Positions 50,340 to 62,600 of a DNA stretch of 64,000 nt are shown piece by piece (position 1 is the stretch's first letter; every line of letters begins with the position of its first letter). The notes beneath the pieces were generated by a model, which was not told the origin of the DNA, searched no databases, and saw only the letters and a program-made list of their open reading frames with translations. The DNA is from Neospora caninum Liverpool (lineage: Eukaryota; Apicomplexa; Conoidasida; Eucoccidiorida; Sarcocystidae), in the NCBI RefSeq assembly GCF_000208865.1, contig NC_018397.1, forward strand, positions 2,046,001-2,110,000, in the 5' to 3' direction. Position numbers and translations under genes: made by a program.

Positions 50340-52550
50340 TTAAATGTTGCAGGTCTTGAAGAAGTTGAAGCCATCGCATGCAGTGGAGATGACGACGCCG
50401 GGAATTTGCGGGTGGAATTTGATCTCGGAAATGTGCTCCTGGCCCATGTGGACGAACATAAGCTGTTCGGGCATTTTCGCGTCGTCTACGAAACCACAGA
50501 AACAACACCACTTCTCTGCAATCGACCACCGTCGAGTGCAGTCCCTCTGCCCGTTGAAGCGGGGCACACGCACGAACTCCCGAGAGCTCGCTGCGCCGCG
50601 GCAAACTTCCTCTTCGCAGTGCAAACTCCGAGAGAAACCGCGTTTCGACCCGGTTCGCGGTCTCAGCCTGCGAACCTGCGAGCTCTGCGCGCCAAGTCCC
50701 CGACGCCTCAAACTCAGAGCCGGAGCCGCGCCTCACAGCCGCCCGTCTCCCAGAGGGAAAATGCTGCGTCGCTAACGGCAAAGGTCGCTCGCGAAAGTGC
50801 GGCACGGCAGAGCAAAAACCGAAATCCAAACAATTCCGCGCACGTCGAGAGGTCAAAAGAGCGCATGCATCGCATGCGAAGCACATCTACAGACGGGGAA
50901 CATGCAATCATGTGCGTACATCACGAGGTGCATACGGAGATAGATATAAACATGTGTATCTTTTGTGAGCGTGCATCTGCAAGGCTATTCTTGTGCAACC
51001 CTCAGCGTGCAGGCGAAGGAAGGATCGCCTGCGCAGTCTGCGTTTTGCGCCCCTGTCTTTTCTTGAACACGCACACGCCTCCCGGAGCGAGAGGGCCTTA
51101 CCGCTCTTCTCCGTTGCCATCCCGCCTTTCTCCCGCTCTTCAGCGTCTTCGTCAACTTCAACCGACATGTCCCAGAGAGCGACGCTGTCGTCCAACGACG
51201 AGGTCGCGAATGTCGCCTCGTCTGTGGGGTGCCAGTCCACCGACTGTAGAGAGACGGCACACGCGATAAAGCGGAAACGAAAGATGGAAAGGCGAGAGGA
51301 AAGGCCTGGAGGGAGAGAGCGCCGAGCCCTCGAGCGCACACGACACCGAAAAAACGATCGGAAGCATCACAGCTCCGGGACTCGGTTTTGCAACGCCTTA
51401 CCGTGATGGGTTTCTTGTGCCACTGCATGACGACGAGAGGCACGTCCCCATACCGTTCATCCCACACCTTCACGCATCCATCCTCGTCTCCTGGAAGCAA
51501 ACGAACAGAAAAGCCACGACAGCCAGTAAATCTCGGCTCCTATCCCCGCCAACTGGAGCCGCCCCAACACGGGCCGTAGACACGCACATGCGAGTCTCCA
51601 TTTGGAAACAGACAGAGCTTCCATGTGTGGACTGACACCTAGTTGTATGCAGAGTGGTTCTCCATGCATCTCTGCATGCAGAACCACAAGCGCAGATACG
51701 GCTAGGCACTGTGCTTGCTCGCGCCTCCGCAGTGGAGCACTGTGGCCAGTCGGTTCACAGCCGCATGCCGTCGTCAGCTTTATCAAGTCGAAACGCCATG
51801 TATGGGGCAGTGTTTCTCCTGTCCCCTAGAAACACAGAAACCCATCGAAGCTCCGGAACGCTGAAGCGTAATTCGGCTACAGAACCGCAATCGTGCTTTC
51901 AGTCCGTCCTGCCGGTGTGACTCTCCCTGCATGCGCTGACTCATTCTCCCTTCAAAATCCTGTTTGGCGTGCTTCGCACATGCCCCACCACACCTCTGTC
52001 TACCTAGCCCTGCATGCAAATGCGGTCTCGATGAAACCATCGTAACTGCCACTGAGGGTCCGTGGGATTCGCCTTCAAGCTTCGTCGTCGTGACAAGCAC
52101 AACAGAACTCGACACGCGCGGGCATGTGCGCACGTAAGGGGAAGGTTAAGAGCGACGGTGTATGCATGCCGTGTCCGAAAACGAACCAGAAAGAAGAAGG
52201 TCGTGGTGAACAGGAGACCATCGAAGCGCGTTCACGTCCGAGGCGTGTGCGTGGACGAGAGCGAGAGACGGGGCCCCCGTGCTGCTTCGCGTGTCGTAAA
52301 TTCTGGCACACACGCAGAGCCACCCACAACTTGGAACCAGATGCACGCAGAGGCGAGCAAGACTTCCACATGCACACATCGCTACAGACGCAGACAAAGG
52401 TTTCAGATGCACTCTGTCCCCACATACAGACCCACACCCGGACTCGTAAAGAAACGCACAAAGAGCTCGATCCTCCGCGGCCGGGCACGTGCACGCACAC
52501 AAACGCACGTGTCTACGTGTAAATCCGTTACCTACGTACAGACGTACTTA

Positions 52551-52587
<37 letters not shown>

Positions 52588-54408
52588 ATACACGTGGGCG
52601 AAGCGACATGTTGGTACATACGTAATTGTACACCTTAAACCGTAAGTATACAGAAGCATTTACGGCTACGTATGCACGTAAACGAGTCTATGCATCCACA
52701 TGTGGATACGTAGAATCTGCATGTGTGAAGGGTTCTGGGTTTTTGGTGTTTCTACCTGATGCCGCCATCGTTGGAAGCCGTGGCGAAGACATCGCCGGCT
52801 CCACTTCCGCCGAGTTTCCACTGCGTTTCCTCAACGGTTGCGCCCTCCGAGACGCCTGTGAACCGCGCCGGCGCGCCCTTCTTTTTCTTCTTGGATGCAT
52901 GCATGATTTTCGAGACGGCCCATCCTCCCGCTTGAGGCTCCCACAGACACACGCCGCCCTCGATGTCGCCCGAGAGGAGTTTGCCAGTCTGCCAGGCACA
53001 GCAGCGAAGCGCGGAAGAACGCAAGAGCGTAGACCCTAAACGGCAAACGTGGAAGGCGTCGAGTGCGAGGCCGCGAATTCAGATCCGCCCAGAGACACGC
53101 GCAGCCTCAGCCTGCTTTGGCGACGCATGCATCCCGTCACAAACGAGGCCGAGCCTCAAGCCCAAACCGGGGCGCTCGCGGATCTTGGCGCTTACGTGGA
53201 CAGGATTCCAGTCGATGGCATAGCCCTCCACGCCGTGGTCCTTGTAGGTGAACTTTGGCGGCTGCTGGGGAGTCGGAGGCGGACCTAAACGCAGGCGAGG
53301 GACACGAAGTAGATACAAGCGCGCAACGTTTGCAGCATTGACCGCTCGCAAAAACGAACGCGCGACACGAGACGCAGCGCAGCTCGAATGCGGCCACAGC
53401 CGAGAAACGACAAACGAGTCTCCACTCTCAAGACGCAAAGGTCAGGAAACCCCCGGCCAAAAACACAAGCGGAGATCTACAGCAGAGATGGCAAGCGTCT
53501 GTGGTGTCTCTCACCGGCGGCGCCAGGGTCGTCGAGGCGTTTCACCTGCTTGTCGATGTCCCACACGTTCACTTCGCCGACGTCTGACCAGGTAGCAACC
53601 AGGCGATTCATCTGGGAACGGAAACAACGCACCTTCCTCAGTTCCCGTGCACGCAAGCGACAGGGACGGGTTGCAGCTGAACCGAAAGAAACCGAGCGAC
53701 AGCCCCCCGACTATCTGATGCAAACCTACTGCGCACCCACGCATACATGGATGTCCATACATACATAAATACATACATATATATATATATATATATAAAT
53801 ATGCACATATACGTACATAGGGCCACGCACAGCGATGCACAGCGCTCTCTGCATGCGACAGCACGATAAAGAGGTGGACGCGGAAGAAAACGAGTCTCTA
53901 CAACGTTGAGACAGAAAACGTCAGGAGTTTGATTTCCTGCGTATCGCGGCGACTCGCGAAAGAAAAGGCACAAGACAGGTTCCGCATGCACAGGTGTGCA
54001 CCCTAAACCCTGTGCCGTGAACGGCCAAGAGACCGCCTGCAACTGAGCCTCTATGCATGTGTGGGCAAAACAGCGTACAACCTCGCACTCGCGCACGGGT
54101 CCGTCCCATGCAGAGACCGATCGGGTTGTGAGCGCCGAGATGACAGAAGAGAACGCGCGCGTACCTGCGGGCAGCATCTGACGCGATTGACGGTCCCCTT
54201 GTGCGCGATGATTCGAAACTCGAGTTTCGGGTCTTCATCAGATCCTTCGTCGTCGCTCTGCAAGCATCACACGGAGTCACCACCCGTCCAAACATCACGC
54301 CGAGGGGACACAGTCCAGAAAACCAAAAGGAGACAGGAAAAAGATCCACTCTACAGAGCAGCCTCACCAGCGGAGATCCACCAGAGACAGTCCCGAGAAC
54401 GGGGGAAC

Positions 54409-54439
<31 letters not shown>

Positions 54440-55879
54440 CCAAGTCGCTCGCGTGATATATATATATATATATATATATGAACGATAGACACGTATTGAT
54501 GCACGTTTGGAAAAATCTGTATAAATATATATTTAAATGCTTTTGTGTATGGAGGTAGGTTTGCCGAGGCAGATGGGTGTTTTAACGTCGCCGGGGTCGC
54601 GTGTGAAAGTTTGTTTCCTTGTTGACGGCAGCCTGTCTGGTTTGGTTCCTCGTACATCGTCGCTCGAGTCGTCGTCGCTGTCGCGCGCGTCTTTATTCGT
54701 TTTGTGCAAGTCGCTCCATTTCATGATGAAGAGCCGATTCCCGGAGGAAGTTTCTGCCTGCGTGCCGCCGACGACATATGCGGTGTGGGGCGGTTTTGTG
54801 CGGTGCTGAAAAGAAGAGAAAGGGGAGACAAGGCAGGGGTTGGAGCCAGGCCCGAACGGAGAGCCGTGGTGAAGGCGAAGCACGGGAAGCGCATGGGCGA
54901 CAGAGAGACAGACCGGCGCGCGCCGCAGGACGCAGGCAACGCTTCGAGAGGCGCGGGAACTCGAGGCGAACCCAGGTGGAAGAGGGGCCAAGCAAAAGAC
55001 GGCGGTGGCGACAAGCGCGAGACGAAAACAAGGAGAGAGAGCGAATGGCCGAGATACTGGCGCAGGCAGACTGGAGAAGAAATGGAAACGAAGAGCAAAG
55101 CGACAAAAAGAGACGGAGAAGAAAGAGAGTCTCCGAGGACTGGGTTTGGAGACACTTTGAGAGGGGAGCGAAGACAGGATGCAGAAAGCAGAGGGAAGCG
55201 CGGCAGACTCAACGAGGACTCAGAGAGGCAGAGAGCTGGATAGGCGGCAAAGTGGAATTACGAAGCACGAAGCGAAAGGTGTGCGGAAACGAATCGCTGT
55301 TGTCGTTCCACCGACACCTCCGCAGGAACACGAAAGCCAGAGGAAGCAGCCTCAAGAAACGTAAACGGAAAGACAATTCGGGCGGTAGAGAAGCCGTCTT
55401 CCTCTCGGCTCTTACCACTCCATGCGGCTCGCGAAGGATATCGAAAGATAGACACGACCACTCCATCGTAGCGCGGTGTAGCATCTCGTAAGCAGAGGGA
55501 TCGAAATCCAGCTCTTCACCTGGTCGTTTGACACACAAGACGCGGCTGGTTAGTTCATTTCGCCCGCGCTGTCTTTTCACTTCTCTCTGTGTTCCCCAAA
55601 GCTCGTCTCTCTCCTCTCTGCCCCTCTCTTCGGCTCGCCCGCGTTCCGTCTCCACCTTAAAAACGCGAATTTGCCCCTCTCACACTCTTTTGTAAAACGT
55701 GTCCAGACCTCTCTATCTCCCATGTGTAATATATGTATATATGTAGATACAAATATATAAAAATACACGAAAATATAAATACATGTATATAAACGCATGT
55801 TCTTATAATGCCACTAACGATGTGCAGCCTAGCCCCTTCATCGAGAATCGTCTCCTTTTCTTCCTTTCTCTCTCTCTCC

Positions 55880-55918
<39 letters not shown>

Positions 55919-57244
55919 TGTATATATATACATATATATATATATATAGAGTAGAACTAAGCATGTATCTCTGCACCGCCTAGTATCTCTCTAGTTTCCC
56001 TCCACATATGCGAGGATGTATATATGAATGTACAACGCGGCAGTCGCGGCTGTTGTCATGGAAAGGAAGAGAGAGTGGAAGTTTCGCAGTTGAGTCTTCG
56101 TCCTCACCTTCTGCAAGGCTGTCGATTCCTGGTCGCCACGCGCGAGTTACAACCTGAGAGGGTAAGAGACAGCGCGGTAGACATTTCTCTGTTCACTCCG
56201 CCCCCGGCTCGTGAAAGGGAGACGAATCGAAGATTCTCAGAGACGGAGTGACAAAGCGCACGAAGGCACCACTGCGATAGGGAAGGCGGGGGGAACGAGA
56301 AGGATTGAAGCAGTGGACGCCGCGGACGAGGAGAGAAACGAGACAAGAGAAACGCAACAGATGGGAAGGGAGAACCACAGACTACAAATATCTGGACAGG
56401 CAACCGCCCATTCACATAAGGACCCAAAAAGGAGCCTACCAACAGCACAGACAGTCATGTAGAGGGGCCAGTGGATGCATGTGGATGTCGTTTACAGCGA
56501 GGCCACAGCAGCGACAGAGAAAGACCGAGTCAACGCGAAGCGACGGAAAGAGCGAGAGCATTGTCGCCGTTTAGAATCACTTACTTTTCCATCTTCCTTT
56601 CCAGTCGCCTCCGTATCTCCGTCGTTGTCGTCTTCCATCTCAGATTCTGCATCGCTGTCTGAGTCGTCCGCTTTCATCTGCGCAGCGAGCTCGTCCTCTT
56701 CGTCATATTCGTCGCCGAAGGGATCCTCAAACTCTAGACCTTCTTCTCCCTCTTCTTCGCGGCGCTCTTCGCCCTCCTTTGTCTTCCTTTTCCTGTCTCT
56801 TCCGTCTTGGTGATCTTGTGCATGCGGAGCCGCAGACGCACCCGGCAGTTCTTCCTCAGGCGAAGCCTGAAAGAAAGACAGAAATGCAGCCTCCTCTTTA
56901 CGCGAAACAGAAAACGAGAGCGGCGGAGCAACGTAAACGCAAATGCAACGCTGTCGAGGCACCTGCTGCACGCCCACTACAGTCCTACATGTCTATGACC
57001 TACGGATATGCAAACAGAAGCATGCATCTTAGTAACTCTCTAACGCTCTATATATATACATACGTGTGTACAGATGAAAATATATATATATATATATATA
57101 TATATTTGTGTATCGATATGTATATAGGTGTATGTCTATGTAGGTTTAACTGCGGATGGCAACGAAACGAGACGACTAGACGGCACAGCGGAAGAGTACG
57201 TCTCTTTGCTCGCTCACCTTATCTCCCCCTGTGCGTTTCCCCAT
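50340..57244 (-). CDS. GRWD1: Glutamate-rich WD40 ribosome-assembly protein GRWD1/RRB1, 13 exons, 537 aa
   Basis: GRWD1/Rrb1 is the dedicated nuclear chaperone of ribosomal protein uL3 (RPL3) in 60S assembly. Exons: 57218-57244, 56585-56866, 56108-56153, 55416-55519, 54656-54805, 54165-54257, 53515-53611, 53196-53284, 52756-52988, 52187-52302, 51402-51490, 51102-51243, 50340-50485; total 1614 nt, all phases closing. The start MGKRTGGDK is a 9-codon first exon before a Glu/Asp-rich domain (residues about 10-105). Family blocks in order: GEELDFDPSAYEMLHRA, CLSFDILRE, TAYVVGGTQAE, HKGTVNRVRCCPQ, LVATWSDVGEVNVWDI, GVEGYAIDWNP, KLLSGDIEGGVCLWEP, VFATASNDGGIRIYDTR, DVNALRWSP, LSGDEDGCVKVWDER, SVDWHP, LDDSVALWDM and the C-terminal LMFVHMGQEHISEIKFHPQ. 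A Lys/Thr-rich insert of about 40 residues interrupts one blade (near residues 315-355). The donor of exon 10 (gttcgt) is weak. Confidence 0.95.
51654..51687. other. Inverted repeat with GCATGC-containing arms in a GRWD1 intron
   Basis: The arm GTGGTTCTCCATGC at 51654-51667 pairs with GCATGCAGAACCAC at 51674-51687 with a single mismatch around a 6-base loop. It lies in the intron between exons 10 and 11. Confidence 0.75.
52554..52583. repeat. (TA)n microsatellite
   Basis: About 15 uninterrupted TA units in the GRWD1 intron between exons 9 and 10. Confidence 0.9.
53777..53797. repeat. (TA)n microsatellite
   Basis: About ten TA units flanked by ACAT words, in the GRWD1 intron between exons 6 and 7. 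Confidence 0.9.
54412..54479. repeat. Paired (TA)n microsatellites
   Basis: Two TA runs (54412-54439 and 54456-54479) separated by a 16-base unique spacer, in the GRWD1 intron between exons 5 and 6. Confidence 0.9.
55880..55948. repeat. Compound (TA)n/(TG)(CA) microsatellite
   Basis: Nearly 70 bases of TA units broken only by single TG or CA units, in the GRWD1 intron between exons 3 and 4. It is the longest such array in the window. Confidence 0.9.
57080..57105. repeat. (TA)n microsatellite
   Basis: About 13 TA units in GRWD1 intron 1, between the 9-codon first exon and the acidic-domain exon. Confidence 0.9.
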
Positions 57245-59691
57245 TGTCGAACGAAAGAAGCGAAGGACGACAAAAAGGAGAAAGGAGACACCGGAGACAC
57301 AATCGACCTTGGGTGACGGGAGAAGCTGGGCCCCACAAAGAGCCGAGATTGGCTGTGATGCGTCGCGGCAGGAACGGGGAACTGGCTTCTCGGTTGCGCT
57401 TCAGACCGCTCCTTTCGGAAGGAGAAAAACTAGAAAACGAAGTTGGGTCTTCTCGACATTTCTTCTCGCTTTTTCTTCTCTCGCTGTCTCTGTGCTGCCT
57501 CTCGACTTGTGTCGCATGCTCTCAGCAGTCTTCTTTGCGCGGGGAGCGAGTTCACGCTGGAGCGCGCACACCGTTCCGAAAGCCGAAGAAACGGAATCTC
57601 GAGTGTCCGTGTGGAAGAAGCGTCAAAGGAAAACGGAAGTAACAAAAACCACCTTCCAGTTATCTCTCCTTCTTGTCTGCGGTGGACAAAGCGTTGCGGT
57701 CCCCGTGTCGCGCGCGTATGGCGAACGGACCAAGCAGCTCCGGCGAAAGCTGGATGATTTGCGACTCGTTTCACCTCTTCCTCTGTCGCTTTGGTGAGTT
57801 ATATAAAGCGCTGTGAGGAAAGACAAAGATCGTTTGAACCAGAAAGAAGGGAACCGAGGAAGTCTTCGTCGTCCCCGCGCGACTCCAGATTTAGCATTGA
57901 TCTCCAGCTACGGTTGAAATATCCGGTAACCTCTCTTAACTTTCCTGTTCTCTCCGTACTCAGGGCGTGCAATACAAATCAGATAACTGAAGCTAGACTC
58001 GCGTTTACGTATTATAAATTGGGATTTCCAATGCTTCTGTCTCCCAGAGACCGGATCCCCTGGCACGTCTCCAAACTTATTTAAGAGTTCACTGCTTCCA
58101 CTTGCGGTTAAATTGGTCCGGTGAGGCTGGCTATGTCCTCACAACTCTGTCGCTTTCAAAGGCATCTGGTGTACGAGGAAAGTTCACCGTCGTTCCACGC
58201 AAATTCGTCCTCTGTCCAGCGGCGCGGCGCGAAAGAAGCCTCGGCTTCTATACAGGCGAAAGAGTGTGGATAGAAAAAGCAGAGACGATCCGTCCTAGAG
58301 AAGCTAGGTGGGAAATCGTGCAATCCTAGTGTGCTGCTATGTTTGTAACGACTACTTCCCACAAGTGGCGTCTGTGTTTCTGAAGTTTATCCCAAGGCGT
58401 GCGCGGCGATGGACTGCCCGCACGAGACACTGGAATTCAGAAGGTGACATCCCCTGAAGAGTTCGTTAGACAACAGATAAAAATGGAGCGGAGAATGCGG
58501 AAAGATATGAGCGGCTCCATGCGAACAAGGGAGCGTCATGGGACCGCTGCAGCGAAGGAAAGGAATATGCGGTTTCAGTTCGCTACGGAGAGCTAGTTCT
58601 CCGTAGACGAATGGACAGGGTGTGCACGGCGCGCAGAGGATGTGGAGGTGACGCGAGCGGAGTTATGACGAACTGTGGAGGGGAAAGGAGGTATTTCTGT
58701 TTAGAGGCCTCTCCAAAGACTTGCTGTTCCTTTACAGAACGGCAAAAGGCGAAACGATTCCTGGCACACCGTGTGTATTTGGTGTGAGTCGTCAGCATTC
58801 TCCTCGGCTCCGTCAACCTAGAGAGTTCGCCAAAGTACGGTTTTCTCGCAGTGCCCCACTCCACTGGAAAGCGGAACTAAACGTACACCTGAAAAGTTCA
58901 TTGATTTAGAGGTTTGAACCGTGGCTGTGGCCACCGAGAATCGCCACGTACTTTCACCCCGGTCAAACAGAGAGCAAAAATGCATACCGTTGGCCAGCCA
59001 CGGAAATACACAGGTACCGTTCTTAATGTAGCCCTGCGTATAAGCGTGTGGAGAACGGCGTCAGGAAAAGGAAAGGCGCTCGAGGGTCGTCATTTCTCCG
59101 TTTCCTAGAAGGTAGGACGCGTTTCCTCGCTGCGATCTCGATGAAAAACGAACATCTACCCTCTCCTTCCTGTTTGCACTTCTCGAGTCCGTAGAAAACG
59201 CTGGACGCGCACAGTTTGACAGAACCCCGTGCACTGACCCTCTGAATTTGTTGTTGCAAATGCAAACTCCCCGGGAATTCCGACTTTGCGGAGACGCCCG
59301 AGTTAACAGCACGCGCCGAGAGAACGAACCCATTCGACCTCTAGAAGGACAGCGTTTTCCTTCGATCATCGCACCATGCAGCTGCAGTTGATACATCCTT
59401 AGGTTCCGGCGCGAGATGACTCTGCGTGCTGACGCACTAACCCGCGAGGATATTGGTGAAACTCTTCTACACATGTTTCAGCGCGACGCCTTGCTAGAGG
59501 CAGTCAAGAAGCGTCCTCCCTTTTCTCCCGACAAAAGTAGACACTTCCATTTTTTCGCACGCAGTCCGCAGTCAGCCCAGAGCTCACCCCACCTGCCACG
59601 GCGTATCCAGGAAGAGCGTTCCATGCGTCGGGTGTTCACCCCCGTCTGTCGCTCTGAGTGATGGTAGCTCGTGCGTTTCCAGTTCCGTTTT
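57245..59691. other. Intergenic region upstream of GRWD1
   Basis: About 2.4 kb containing the expected GRWD1 promoter and 5' UTR (left end) and the 3' UTR of the BTB/BACK-SPRY gene (right end). Plus-strand frames at 58102-58329 and 58399-58596 are open but show no domain or splice partners. No gene is called. Confidence 0.45.
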
Positions 59692-62600
59692 CTACGGAAT
59701 GTCGATCGGTTCAACCTGCAGTTCCGCAACGCCGAGTGTGTCGCCAATGTCGACGGCCTCGATGAAAGGCCAGATTTTCAGAAATGGCCGCTGAAGAAGC
59801 TGACCGGGGAAAGACTGTACAGGGAAAAGAAAATAAATCAAACGCGCTATCCCATTATTCGCGAAACGGGAGAGGACGGGCACAAATCCCTAGAGCGTGC
59901 GTTCGTATGCGACATGATTCCCGTTTTCGTCTTTGCCTCCGTCTCCGTCCAAACTTTTTGTACCCTGCGTGCGGTATTCGAGGTCACCTCCTGTCGAGTA
60001 CAACGCACATCTTTAGGCTTGGCGCCGACGCTCGTGAACACTGAACGCCTCTCCTCCATTGTGCCTTTCGTCTCTGCTTCCTTTCTCTATCTTGAGAAAC
60101 TCTGTTGTTTCTCCCCCTGTGTTCGTTTTCACCCTACCCCGCCGGCACGCACGAGGCTCCCTTAGCTCCAACGTTAAACGCGAATGGACAGGCGTGTACC
60201 TCCCGTCCATACAGCCACCCTACTCAAACTGTGTGACGACTCTTAAGTGGCGCTCTACTGAACATTTGAGGTTTCCATTTCTCCACATCCGCCGCAGGAG
60301 TCGCCACGCGCAGCCCCATCCACGCTTTTACCGATTCGGCTGCAGATGGTCACTGAGCGTCATCTGTCTCTCTTCCCGCCTTTTTTTGTCTGCGCCTTTT
60401 CTTTTTGCGTCAAATGGCTTTTCTTTCTCACCACAGGAGAACGTAGAGCCAGCATGTAAGACGCCCTCATAGTTTTGCTCCGCAAAAGTTGAATGGTCAG
60501 GTGGACAGCAGAAGTCGTGACAGATACTCGCATGACCACGATGTCCCCGTCGGTCATGCGGCGGCTCCATCGCACTTCGCCGCCTGGTTGAACTGTCCGG
60601 TACGAAACAGCCCTGAGAAAAAGAGGGGAACCTGAGACACTCTTTTCTCTCAGCAGCGCCCTCGTCCCCGTAGGGCCTCTTTCCGAAGCTCCAGTTAAAC
60701 GTCCGTTCGATGCCAACTTCCCCGACGTGTGTGGTTTAACGCAGCGTGGGATTCTACAACCAGAACACGGGCCGTGTCGAAACGATCAGGCTGCACGACA
60801 AACGAGGCCGTGTAAGCCGTCCGAATCAACCCTACAGACGCAAGTTCTCTGTTCCGAGCTCGGGTTCTGCGATGGCTGCAACGCTGGATCTGTCGCAAGT
60901 GCATCCGCCATGTCGCTGCGGGAGCGCCAGTGAAAAGACGCCAGGCAGGTCTCTATTTGAGCTTTCGCGGTTCTTCTCTGTGAGGCCGCACATCCGTCGC
61001 CTGTTGCATACCCTTAAAATGGCTATGGTTTCTTATCGCCCGCGCACTTTTTAGCTGAGAGCTTCCTTCGTCTCCCGTCGAGCGCGGTTCCTGGGCGTGT
61101 CTCGCCTGTACGCGTTTTTGTGCCTCTCGTCTTGCTGCGCTCTTTGTCTCTCGTGCTTGCACTCCCCATTTTCCTTCGTCTCGCTTTTGGCCAATCCCGC
61201 GGTGGCCTTTCCCCTGCTCTTTCCCCCCTTTTGTTTCCATTGCTCACGTTGGATCGTTGGTGATGGTACCAGTCACAAATGCCCTCTCCGCCGGGTCCAA
61301 GTAGCAAACCTTTCCTGCGGAAAAAAAGAAATCGATCTAGGTTCTGAGGTGTCCACCTTCAATATGCGACGTTCCTAATGTGGATCCAGTCCCCCCTCTC
61401 CCGCCTATCCCCCCGCGGGTGTACCCCGCCTTCCTGTTCTACGCTCAGAATCTCTCCCTGCCTTCTGGGATCCTCCGTTTTGTGCGCGCCCTCCGGCTTC
61501 TGCTCTTGCCCCAGCTGTAGTGTTAACTGGAGTAGAGTGTCGCATCTCTTTGCAACATCGTCAGCACACGGTACCTTGAGGCGTCCACGTTCCTTGCCTC
61601 ACAGTTGGTGTCCAGTATTTCTTTCGTTTCTTTCCCAGTTTACGCTGTCGCGGACTCGCATCTTCCCGGCCTTCCCGTGTGCTTACTGGACTGCGTGCTT
61701 TTGTCTTCCACGGCGATCCCAAAGTGGATCCTGCCTCGCATGGTCCTCACGATCTCGAGAGCCCAGAGCGCCTCGTTGACCGGCCGAGAGTCCCCGAGCG
61801 TCCACGCCCAGACCAAGGGTTCTCCGTCGGTTTCTCTGAACCTCTGCACCGTGCGCCTCGTGCGCTTGATCAGAACAGGGTAAAGCCCACCGTCACGCTC
61901 AACTGTAAATTGGTCATTGGCCTGTACATACACCGCGCACGAGCGAAACAGAGAGACACGACAATTCCCGCTTTCCACCTTTCCGAGGAGAGAGACCCAC
62001 GCGCCGCCAGGTGTCCGCCCAGCGAAGCTTCCCCCAGTCCGAGGTGTTGGAGAGGCTGATAGTGAAGGATGTATCGGGGGCAATGGACACACAGACACAC
62101 ACGCGGAAGCAAAGGAGAGGCACCGCACCTGCCAAGGAAACACTCGCGGTTTCGCCTCCCTGTGAGAGAATTTTCGGAGACAGGCCTCCAGCAGCAGCGA
62201 GTCCAGCAGAGGATCCCGACAGACTTGGATCTGGCCGGGAGACATGGAGTCGAAGCGAATCGATTGGTAGACTGCCTGTGAGGAACAAAAGACCGGCAGG
62301 GCGGAGGAGTGCAGACCACGACGGGAGAAACAAGTCGCGCGAGACAGGAAGAAAACGAGTGCAGCAGCGAGCACAAGAGGCAAGCACGCAGCGTGCGAGA
62401 AGCTGAGCCAGACGAGGGAAAAGAGGCGCAACAAAACTGGGAGATGAAGCAGCGACGACACAGAGGGAGCAGGAAGCGAACGGCGAAGGCAACTGGGAAA
62501 AGACACGACAGAAGAAGAGGCGGGTCGGCTTTTCGTTCCACGTGGAGATCCCACACATGAAAAAACAACCCGACTTAGGGCGTGTACCGAGAGACAAGGC

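Noticed and set aside
58102..58596. Two plus-strand frames upstream of GRWD1
   Set aside because: No domain, no in-phase splice partners, and composition like the flanking non-coding DNA.
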